DNA from: Auricularia sp. M13 | Taxonomy: Eukaryota; Basidiomycota; Agaricomycetes; Auriculariales; Auriculariaceae | DNA: 64,000 nucleotides | Reading direction: 5' to 3' | NCBI GenBank assembly: GCA_037042915.1 | Contig: CM073194.1 | Span: 3,844,001-3,908,000, forward strand | Shown here: piece by piece, positions 47,767 through 56,745 of the stretch | How positions within the stretch are numbered: the stretch's first letter is position 1 | How the letters are laid out: each line of letters begins with the position of its first letter | Program-made: the position numbers and the translations under genes | Notes under the pieces: model-generated | Told to the model about the DNA's origin: nothing | Database searches by the model: none | The model's input: only the letters and a program-made list of their open reading frames with translations

Positions 47767-48882
47767 ATGTCGACCCAGACAGAAACTGCGCCCGCGCCCG
47801 CGCCCGCCCCATCTGCCGCCGAGCTGCGGTCGCTGCAGCGCATGCAGTCCATCCCCGTCGTGAACGACACCCTGACGTCGCTGAACGCGCTGCTGCTGCA
47901 GAACGCACTGACCGCGTGGCCGTACGCGACGGCGCAGTCCATCTCGACCTCGACCTACAACATCGCCGTCCCGCGCCTGCAGCCCGTGCTGCAGCCCATC
48001 GACGGGCTCGCCAACAGGGGCCTGGACTTTGTCGAGCAGCGCTACCCGTACCCGTTCCAGACCCCCACCCACGACCTCGTCGCCGACATCCAGAAGCAGC
48101 GCGCCCAGCTCTACGAGGCCGCCTCCTCGCGCATCAAGCCCATCGCCCAGGGTGCTGATCAGGTCCGTGCATCCAGGGTTCGTAGCCTCGTGTTTTGCTC
48201 ACGCATATATTCTTGTCACTAGTCGATTGCCCCCGTCGTCAACGTCCTCCAGGCCGCCTACGACCGCCTCAACTCCATCTCCGCCGAAAAGCACCAGCCC
48301 AACGGCGCCGACGCCGCACCGGCCGACGAGTCCCAGGTGCACCGCGCCCTGCGGCTCGCCGGCGGCATGAAGGACCAGGTCATCGTCGTCTCGGCCGAGC
48401 AGTTCAAGCACCTGCAGCAGCAGTCGGTCGTCGTGCAGCGTCTGACCGACACGCTCTACAACCTCAACGCCGCCGTGAGCAGCAGCGTCGTGACGGCCAA
48501 GGACCAGGCGAGCGCGGTGTCCAAGGAGGGCTACGCGCGCGTGAACGCGCTGGCCGAGTCGACGCGCGCCGAGCTCGAGCGGCTCAACGCGACGCTGCGC
48601 GCGATGCCGGCGCACCTGCAGCAGAGCCTGCAGCCGCTGCAGCAGCAGATCGCCGAGACGGGCGACGCGCTCGGCGCCGTGTACCGCGCGGACGGCCCCG
48701 CGAGCGAGAAGGCCAGCAAGGCGCTGCAGACGCTGCGCGAGCGCGTGCCGCCCGTCACCGACCAGGTCGTCCGGCTCGCCAAGGAGGGCATCGCCGGCGC
48801 CATCGCGTACGTCCGCCATACCCAGGAGAAGGTCGCCGACGAGACGAACGGCCATGCCGTCAACGGCAACGGCCAGCAGTGA
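47767..48882 (+). CDS. Fungal perilipin (lipid-droplet protein)
   Basis: Two exons: 47767-48162 and 48223-48882; 1,056 bases, 351 residues. An Ala/Pro-rich N-terminus precedes the perilipin signature: MQSIPVVNDTLTSLNALLLQ, then YATAQSISTSTYNIAVPRLQ and DGLANRGLDFVEQRYPYPF. That is the hydrophobic 'PAT-like' region seen in MPL1-type fungal perilipins. The second exon encodes an amphipathic alpha-helical and coiled part (QQSVVVQRLTDTLYNLNAAV and repeated Gln/Leu heptads). These proteins coat lipid droplets and control lipolysis. No membrane helix or signal peptide is present. Codon use is very GC-rich, so long reverse-strand shadow frames exist over it. Confidence 0.87.
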
Positions 48883-49132
48883 GCGCTGCAGCAGCAGCTG
48901 TACTTGTCGCTTCTACCCTCCTATGCCTACTCATTCCCGACGTGCTATAGACGATAGATAGATACCGCACCGCTCGCTAGCTAGTATGTATGTTGTCCCT
49001 CCCGTGTGCCATGGTTTGTGGTGAAAATACGAACCGTGTGTTTTGCTGTTGTCAGAGAGAGGCTGGGGTACGAATTCGGATTCCGATTTGCATCTTTGCA
49101 CCTGATCCCGCGACGACTCGGATATCGTCGCA

Positions 49133-50586
49133 ATGCTCACCGTGAACGTCAAGCAAGAGCCCGTGGTTGCTGCAGCCTACGACGAGCACGATAACGCTGG
49201 TCCCGCCAGTCACGCCGACGACGGCGACATGGTGCAGGACCCTCCGCCGACGCCGCCGTGGGTCCCGGGCCAGCTGTACGACGACGCGACGCTGGCCGCG
49301 TTCGAGCGGATGTCGCGGATCGCGCACGTCGCCATCCCGCTGCCGCTGCCGCCGACGTCGGGCCCGCCGCCCGTGCGCATGCAGGCGTTCTTCCTTGGCA
49401 CGAGCGCGCCAAGGGAGGTCGTTCTTCCTGAGAATGCGCATGTTGAGTGTCCGAAGGTGGGTCGCTTTGTGCTTTTTGTTGTTCTTGCGGTTGGATGGTT
49501 GGTTTGGAGGGAGGATGGATGTGGGATGGCTTTGGACGGCGGGCACCATGCGTTGTGAGCCCGAAGCGCTTGCTCGTGCTTTGCTCTCAATGGGCGTGGG
49601 GGGCGCCGCTCGCTTGCTTGCTTAGCCCATGTCGCTTGGCGTTGCCGTTCATTCATCACGCCCTTCGAGTTTCCTCTCAATTCACGCTTTGCATCTCTTT
49701 CAACTGACACGCACTCGTCCCCATCCTCATCCGCGCCGCCCCTCCCTCCTCGCCCCTCCCACCCGCTCTCCTCCTCCCCGCTTCCTCCCCGCTTCCTCCT
49801 CCTCGCGCCGCTCACCCCGCCCCACAGCCGCCCAGCGCCGCGCCAGGCCGGACGACGATGCGCGCGCTCGTGCGGCCGCCCGCGCCGGGCGAGGCGGCCG
49901 TGCCCACGCTCGCCGAGTTCAACAAGCGCAAGCCGAAGCTGCATAGGACCGATAACGATAAAGACAAGAGTGTGCCGCGCGTGCACCATCGCAAGCAGAA
50001 GGCGTGGACGAAGGCCCGGGGCGGTGGTGCGTTCAAGCTGCCAGTGAGTCTGCACGGCTGATGCACGATGTGCAGCTGCTGCGGGTGGTGGTGGTGGTGG
50101 TGGGAGTTCCTCGGAGGGGCGCGCTGGGCGGGTGGGGGAGCGGTTGGCGGGTTCGATGCGGCCGCCGAATGGTGCGTCTGGCGTTCGCGGTGGGCTCAAG
50201 CTGGGCGATTTTGGCTGATGGGTGGCGGGCTGTAGGTGCTCAACCGCGTGCGGTGCGCTGATACAGGGTGTGGACGGACGCCTGCCGCGGCTTCCGGTCG
50301 CTGCGCTTGGTACGGTTTACGACATGCCCGCTGGCCCCTGGCAGGCCTCTGCAATTTGCGGACTCGTGCTGCTGGCGGACTGCTCATGCCCATCGCGTCC
50401 ACGGCGACGGCAGCCTGGTTCTGCATACTGCCACTACTCTTGCTGAGCCCGATCTTCGACGGCCACTCGACCTTCCACACTCATCAAACGCTATCAGCCT
50501 TCTCGACGCTGTTTCGCGAAATGGCGCCGGTTTGGCACACCCTGCTGCTATCTCCTGCACGCCACTCCCGCTTCGTCATGACATAG
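49133..50586 (+). CDS. Unknown protein; last exon uncertain
   Basis: Exons 49133-49456 and 49828-50043 are well supported. They begin MLTVNVKQEPVVAAAYDEHD and continue to MQAFFLGTSAPREVVLPENA; after the intron comes PTLAEFNKRKPKLHRTD, then a basic segment ending ARGGGAFKLP. The intron between them is unusually long (371 bases) with a long pyrimidine tract (about 49740-49826). A third exon from 50236 would be phase-consistent and give 296 residues in all. However, two other frames are also open there, one reading HSSNAISLLDAVSRNGAG. The real terminus is therefore open. No family recognised; the charged, proline-rich character suggests a nuclear or regulatory protein, which is only a guess. Confidence 0.5.
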
Positions 50587-50956
50587 GATTCTTGTCTTTC
50601 CTGGATTCTTACTCTGCCATTTCGTGAGCCGGAGGGGCGCAGCGGCCGCGCAATGTCCCCAGAACTGCACTAGGTCCACTCGTTCATCACTCACTGGGCA
50701 GCTCCTGGCTATTTTACTGCATGTTTATTTGTGCAGACTCATTCGGCATATCCCATCGATCTGTACTCGTCTTACAGTACTTCTTAATTGCCGTCTCAGT
50801 GTGGCCGAAATTCTACAGTTGGGATGGACGTCGGGCACGCGAACCGCTGTTCAGAGTGCATATCAACCATAGTAGTCTGAATCCGAGACGCTCGAACTCC
50901 GAGAACTTGAAGAGAGGGTGCTCAGCTGCAATATCCGTCAGACTCCAGCGCCGGAG
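50587..50956. other. Short intergenic between convergent genes
   Basis: About 370 bases between the convergent unknown gene and the BRCT gene. Nothing recognised, unless the unknown gene extends into it in an alternative frame (to about 50627). Confidence 0.4.
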
Positions 50957-52825
50957 CTAAGGCACAAGCAATCTCACCGACGAACGTGTATCCTCCGGCC
51001 GCCTACCCCTCCGAGTCGAAGCTGACATGAATTGGCCGTTCTCGCCGCGAGGCTGGGCGGCATTGGCACGACCGGGCTTTCGCGGCTCGACCCTCCGCCG
51101 CTTCCTCGCCGGTTCTTCGGCCGCCTGGGACTCGGAGTGCAGCGTGGAGTTCGTCAAGTCGTAGTCGCGTCTGAATCTTGCCGGGTCGTCCTCGAACTCG
51201 TCCTTCATCTTCTGGAATTCCGCCTTGTTTTCTTTGCGGTGATCGTCGAATGCCCTTTGGGACAACGATCCTTTGGACTGTATCAGGGAGACGAACGTCA
51301 GCATTCATCGGAGCCGGAGAGCCGGGAGACGTACGATGGCTGCCGCATCCTTCGCCATGTCGCGCCGCGTCTGCGACGGGTCCCGCAGGAGAAGCCATCT
51401 CCATAACTGCCGCAGATACTGGTGGCCTGCTTCAGTAGTGCGACGCTTTTCACTTCCACCGCCTCGGTGGAAGATTGAACCGGCGGGTGGCTGCGGTGGA
51501 TGGAGGTCGGCAGAGGCCTAAGTCGTGGTTTTGTTGAGCGAGACAAGAAAGAATAATCGAAATGCTTCGAATCAATCACCTGCAGCGTTTTGGGAGGGAG
51601 GGTCTCAACGGGGGTAGGACTGGGACTCGGAGATCCGGACTGCGCTGAGGGCGTATACTCGTTTTTATACTCTTTTGCAGCTTTCTTGATAAGGACGTCC
51701 ATGTGCGTGGGGAGCATCGGCTTGACGCTGTGCCGCTCGGCCAGGACTTTGGCGCTATGGATCGCTTGTAGCACACTTTCGCTGAACTCCCCGCCCTTGG
51801 CGAAGACATTCTGGAAGGTCGTCTTGTACAGCTGCGGGGCCTGCGAATCGGATCGCATGAGAGCCGCGCCGTGGCCTTTTACTGTAACTGTAACTGTACT
51901 CACAATCTTAGCCAGGAGGGCGGAGGCGCCGCGCACGAGCATCGTGTCCGTCCGGGCAGTGGGCGTGTACGTTGTGTACCATCGCATGAATTCCAGCACC
52001 CAGTCGCAGACGTCTTGATGAGAGAAGGCTTCGTTGTGTGCTGGCATGCGAAAGGTGGGGATGGGAGGCGTCTCTGGAACGTCGAAGGGTTCGAGGCTGG
52101 CGCCGTCGTCCGTGGTTCTCGTGGAGCGCAGGGTTACTGAACTCGGCGAAGGACTCCCTCGAACATCGTCGTCTGTAATTGGCTGGTAGGGTGTTCATTT
52201 ATTATTCTCAGACGTGTCTAGGCAAATATACTTACCCCTGAATCCGCCAGAGCTTTTGAGGGACGCGAATGGTGCTCCTGCTCAGCAAGTCAGTTTCAGA
52301 CGATGGCAGCCGTGTTCACTGGCTCATCTCACCTTATTACCAAGTCTTCCTTCAGGGGAATGAGCCCCTCCGATCTCAACTTCAACTTCAGCGTCTACGT
52401 CCAGCGGCGAGGGCTGCCGACTGCGGCGATGATTGAGAGCAGCTCGATGGTGAGAACGCGGACTCACAGCGCAACAAGATATTTGGAGATGGGAAGCGTC
52501 TCCTTCTCCTCGAAACAGTCTTCGACGTAGTGGTAGTTGGCAACGACACCGCGAACATGCGGGAACGCAGCGTCATGCTTCGTCCGCGCAGGATGCACCA
52601 GTATGATATCTGCATCTGCAACTTCGTACGCAATATGGCCACCCATAGCCTTGAGTAGGATGAGTACTGGTCGTCGTGCAGCATGAGCTGTGGATAGACT
52701 CGGAGGCGCACCTCGATCAGCTCCTTGAGCTGCTTCCGCTGCGCTTCCTCGCCTGGTCGACAGAATATCGTCCTATCAACGTGGAAGTACTGGCCCTTAA
52801 GCTGCGTGCCAGAGTGCCGAACCAT
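50957..52825 (-). CDS. BRCT-domain protein with two helical Myb-like repeats
   Basis: Eight exons (minus): 52712-52825, 52468-52649, 52341-52420, 52236-52277, 51904-52172, 51580-51840, 51335-51517 and 50957-51277; 1,452 bases, 483 residues. Residues about 9-95 read as a BRCT domain: KGQYFHVDRTIFCRP, EAMGGHIAYEVADADIILV (the GG turn), and VVANYHYVEDCFEEKETLP (the conserved Trp-position helix). A Ser/Pro-rich linker follows. Two helical segments, DVCDWVLEFMRWYTTYTPTA (about 190) and YLRQLWRWLLLRDPSQTRRD (about 355), resemble diverged Myb/SANT repeats. The C-terminus is basic (ARKRRRVEPRKPGR, a likely nuclear signal). BRCT plus Myb-like is the RAP1 telomere-protein layout, but the match is weak, so I do not name it RAP1. 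The neighbouring gene has related helical text. Start at the first in-frame ATG. Confidence 0.7.
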
Positions 52826-53390
52826 TGGTGGGTGCAAGATCGAGGAGGTGAGGAGGACGGGAGACAGAGTGGAATTTCACGAGTGGCCAAATATTTACTG
52901 ACCTTTGACTCTGCCGGTGACGGGCAGCCTCTCTGCTAGACTTTACGACACAAATCACCCGCGCGAACTCAATCTTTCAGATCTTAGATCCAGTCATCGA
53001 GCGTCTGCTAAGAAAGCAGCGAATGGCCATTCGTAACCTTTTGGGGCTGCAAATGCTCTCAGGCTACGGCCCGACTGCGTTTTTTTCTATTGCTGCCCGC
53101 GTTCGCCACTCTTGTTTCAGGCTCATTTGATACTCGTCACACCTTCCACGTCATTCTGCGCCGCGTTCTCGAAACCTGACTGCCTTCGGGCCGTTAGCCA
53201 GTACCAATAATTCATGCGCGCAGGCGGCTATTGGGAAGGTTATCATTGAATTACCTGCCCTCCGCGGTCGCGCCAGGCTTCGCGGGCATCTATATACTCG
53301 CATAGTGAGAGAGTTGCTGGTGCGGGAATGGTGTTTTACGCTGTCATTCTCTCCCGCCTTTCTTGCTTTCGACCTTCCGAACGACTGACG
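52826..53390. promoter_or_regulatory. Divergent intergenic region
   Basis: 565 bases between the divergent BRCT gene and its broken-looking neighbour. A TATATACT-type box at about 53291-53298 precedes the plus-strand gene. No other element recognised. Confidence 0.35.
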
Positions 53391-54114
53391 ATGGCGACGT
53401 TCAATTTTCACTTCGAGATTGTGATGCCCGGGATTACGCCCTCGTATCTGCACTCTAGGCAAGGCTCCGGCTCCCTCACAAACGGTAATAAGACTCTGAT
53501 GAGTCGAGCACAGTGCAGACGCACTTCATCGTCCTGCGGTTTCTCACCACCAATCGAGTGTATACCAACCGATCTGGAGGCTGCAGCATTCCTGCGAGTC
53601 TCAGCACAGGGACGCATTCTCACGCTTCCCTCGTAGCTCGATGTCTATCACACGCCCATCGCCCGTCGTCGATGGAGAACAAGGGTATCGACGCACGTAT
53701 AGGTCTCGCGCCGAAGAGATCTTCACTCGTTCGGTTTCTCCGCCTTCAGATCTACAGGGGATTCCCAGACGCTCATCAGCGCAGGCTCACCGTGGGAAAG
53801 CGGCCGCCCCGCCGCATCCTCGTGGCAGTGAGGCGAGCGCAGGAGACGATATTTCTGGGCGCCCGACGCATAACAGCACAACGCGAGCCCTGCGAAGCAA
53901 GAACAGCCTGAGCCCGTCTATCTCCGTACCTGTCGAACCTCGTAGCACGCTGCGCAAGTCTCCGCTAAACACGGTATGTTTCATCCACTGTACATTTTGC
54001 GCCGTGTCCTAATTCGTGATTCTCAAACGACTAGCCTGGAGGAACATCTCTAGCGCGCCACAGCGAGACTCTGACGGACGGTGAAGATAAAGAAGAACCA
54101 GAGCAGGAGGCGCA

Positions 54115-54146
54115 TGAGGAGGAGGAGGAGGAGGAGGAGGAGGAGA
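54115..54146. repeat. GAG trinucleotide repeat
   Basis: About ten GAG units coding a Glu run in one frame. A change in length here would alter the frame, and the downstream coding-like text is indeed in another frame. Confidence 0.8.
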
Positions 54147-54790
54147 TGCAGTCGTATGCACGACCCAGGTTCAAAGACCGGAAGACCTGCCGCTGAGATA
54201 TCTGTATGTGCACTCTATGCATCTAGCCTCCATAGTGGATATCTCACGCAGCACAGGAGCCCGAGCTCACTCCAACCCCTTCTCCGAGGCGGACAAGCGA
54301 AGAAGACTCGGAGCCTGAGGTCGATGGCCCGCCAAGGCTCCCCAGGGGAATGACCCTGTATGAGAGCGGACGCAACACAAAGAGGTATACAGAAGAAGGA
54401 AAGAAATGGCTGGACGACACATGGCGCTGGATGCTCAGGGAGGGCATAATGACGGGCACGTTGCCCCGAATCGGCGCCGCGTCTGCGCGGATTTTCGAGG
54501 TGGGCCAGAGCCACGGCGAGTAACTGCGACTCTGACGGTCTCATCTAGATATCGAAGGATGCTGGACTCGACCTATCCAGCGCGCAAGCGTTCGATCGCT
54601 ATCGCCGTCATAACCCTGCTAGAATGGAGGCAAGACAGAGGGTCCGGCGGCTTCGATTTGACCCAGGAAGAGGTCAGGGCGATGGTATTCAAGATCGGCG
54701 AAAAGGGAGGCCGCATGGCCGCCGTATGGCCGTACATGCAACAGCGGGTAGGTCTTGGCCGCTGTTCCTGAGCCAAGCTGTTGTCCGCCG

Positions 54791-55289
54791 CAAGGGGGCA
54801 CCGGGATCAAAATCCCGGAACCAAACCTAGGTAGGTAGGTCGCAGCCCGGAGGGCTGCGAACGTAACTGGAGTCCCATATACTCGGCTTGCCGAGCTGCT
54901 CTGGACGGATTTTTTCATCAAAATGCACCTTTCTGCACTATTTTTCCTGAAAGAGAGCCTCAAAACAGGTCTATACGTCAGTCCCGGCTGTCTGAACCAC
55001 ATCCAGGCCCTTTCCATGAGCTGGCGTGGGTAGAGTACACTGAAAACTAATGAAAGATGTTGTATTGCAACAAAGTATATTAGTTTAGAGTGCCTTTTAA
55101 GCTTTTCAACCTATCTTACATTGATCACAAGGAGTTTCTTTACTGAAGTCAGAACTAGTTTGCTTCTGGCTCCGCGGAAGGCCTTCCCAAAATGGGAATA
55201 TCTTCCCACGGTAGGTAGGTAGGTCGGCCTCGCCAGTTTCCCAGCGTAAACCGACCCGGGTCCGTCATTTTGCTTCCGGTGCCCCCTTG
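54791..55289. mobile_element. hAT-type MITE 3 (499 bp), inside an intron
   Basis: The left end CAAGGGGGCACCGG at 54791-54804 is mirrored exactly by CCGGTGCCCCCTTG at 55276-55289. The match continues imperfectly to about 28 bases. An exact 8-bp direct repeat, GTCCGCCG, flanks it at 54783-54790 and 55290-55297. There is no transposase frame. Direct copies of a TAGGTAGGTAGGTCG motif lie near both ends. Its ends differ from MITEs 1 and 2, so it is a separate family within the hAT superfamily. Without it and one target copy, the host intron would be about 62 bases, typical for this genome. Confidence 0.9.
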
Positions 55290-55485
55290 GTCCGCCGTAG
55301 AACAAGTTCTGAAGCACTATCCACAGTTTCCAAAACGCAGGTTTAACGCAGCCGACTGGAAGAGCGCGTATAAGCTCAATAAGGCGCTCATCGAGCGCGG
55401 CGTTCGTGCTAGCAGCGGAGTCGGAGTCACTGCAGTGGCAGGGACCTGGAAAGTACGCGGTAGTTAAAATTTCTGTCATGTCACT

Positions 55486-55816
55486 TACTGCTGTTTGCAG
55501 AACGGAAGGCGCCGGCGGGAAACGGCGATTTTCCGAGCCTTTTTGCTGCGCGCCCTGTTCCTCGCCCAATACATTTCCCCTTCGGCTCATAAGTTTTGTG
55601 CGATGTAAATGAGTCTTGAGGACGCTGTCTATGCAGCAGAACGAGGAGGAGAGGTCCCGGATTGGCTGAGATAGCTGACGGCCAGCCAAATCTGCCGCTG
55701 ACAACGCATGAGCATCACTGCTCGCCCGCACCGTGACGCAGGCCTGCGCAACTTCTCGTACAGCATCTTTGCATCTATGAGAAGATACCGCACGCGTTGC
55801 TCTGGCGATAATAGCC
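55486..55816. repeat. Inverted duplication, left arm (331 bp)
   Basis: Nearly identical, in inverted orientation, to 56187-56517. It includes the intron acceptor and last exon of the disrupted gene. The outer boundary is sharp (common text begins TACTGCTGTTTGCAG). No target duplication flanks the pair, and there are no transposon-type end motifs. Confidence 0.85.
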
Positions 55817-56186
55817 TTAAAGTACTTGCAATGGCCGGGAAGCTTTAGCTATGTAACTTGATCTCTGAGCTGTAACTCATTCCAATGCTCAGTAGCCTTA
55901 CAACCGTAGGAATTACAACTATTGAGCTCTATTGGTGCTGGAAGAGGCACCCAAAAACCTCCAAGTCCCATGGTATTACTCAAATTGCTGCAGTAAGTGT
56001 TCATAGGCAAATGTGTGACAGTCGCCATGACTGGTGCCTTCCGAGCCTTCTAAACCGACCATACAGGTTTAATCACGTTTAAAATCATTGGGAATAGAGA
56101 TAAATGGCCTCGGCCTGCCAGACACGAGTATAGAGTCTGTGCCAAGTTTCAGCTAGATCCTGGCTCAGTCCAAGCGAAGCCTATGA
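55817..56186. other. 370-base spacer of the inverted duplication
   Basis: More AT-rich than its surroundings. No gene or repeat recognised. Confidence 0.6.
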
Positions 56187-56517
56187 GGCCATTTTCGCCA
56201 GAGCAACGTGTGCGGTAGCTTCTTATAGATGCAGAGATGCTGTACGAGAAGTTGCGCAGGCCTGCGTCACGGTGCGGGCGAGCAGTGATGCTCATGCGTT
56301 GTCAGCGGCAGATTTGGCTGGCCGTCAGCTATCTCAGCCAATCCGGGACCTCTCCTCCTCGTTCTGCTGCATAGACAGCGTCCTCAAGACTCATTTACAT
56401 CGCACAAAACTTATGAGCCGAAGGGGAAATGTATTGGGCGAGGAACAGGGCGCGCAGCAAAAAGGCTCGGAAAATCGCCGTTTCCCGCCGGCGCCTTCCG
56501 TTCTGCAAACAGCAGTA
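56187..56517. repeat. Inverted duplication, right arm (331 bp)
   Basis: Mirror copy of 55486-55816 with a few substitutions. It ends 228 bases before the lipase 2 start codon, so it forms part of that gene's upstream region. The duplicated exon here lies on the minus strand and has no obvious host gene. Confidence 0.85.
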
Positions 56518-56745
56518 TAAGCTACGCATTCGTCTTGATACAGACCACGCAATGGGTCCAGCAACAGCCTGCCCTGTTTCGAGAAGGATACTGTAATCGG
56601 CAGCTGACGAACGCGAGCGCCACGTTCCCGGGGGCCGTTCGCGCGCCTGGTGGCAGTGACTTCTCAACATCGGTGAAGCTGCAACCGACGTAAAACCCAT
56701 CCTTCACCGGCATGGCGGTTCCTTCTTGCTCTCTGACTGTCAGCA

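Larger units (their letters stand above)
53391..55608 (+). pseudogene. Apparently disrupted gene related to the BRCT/Myb-like neighbour
   Basis: Coding-like exons follow one another but not in one frame. They run as: MATFNFHFEIVMPGITPSYL (53391); a Ser/Pro-rich part with an acidic Glu run encoded by a GAG repeat (54115-54146); EPELTPTPSPRRTSEEDSEP; RYTEEGKKWLDDTWRWMLRE (about 54385-54440); DLTQEEVRAMVFKIGEKGGR (about 54657-54716); HYPQFPKRRFNAADWKSAYK (55317 on); and a last exon (55501-55608) ending SPSAHKFCAM. Good GT..AG junctions link several. The frame shifts after the Glu run and near 54615, which may mean a pseudogene or sequence errors in repeats. MITE 3 lies inside the intron before 55317. 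The WRW-type helical segment resembles those of the 50957-52825 gene. The last exon lies in the left arm of the inverted duplication. Confidence 0.45.

Noticed and set aside
48195-48950. Long plus and minus frames overlapping the perilipin gene
   Set aside because: They are GC-rich shadows of the perilipin exons (Arg/Ala/Gly-biased, no motifs); the perilipin frame has clear family text and a clean intron.
49210-50199. A 329-residue minus-strand open frame
   Set aside because: It is antisense to the supported exons and a pyrimidine-rich intron; composition is Arg/Pro/Gly low-complexity with no domain.
55111-55731. A 206-residue minus-strand open frame and its mirror at 56272-56520
   Set aside because: They repeat only because they lie on the inverted duplication arms; no start context, splice sites or motifs support them.
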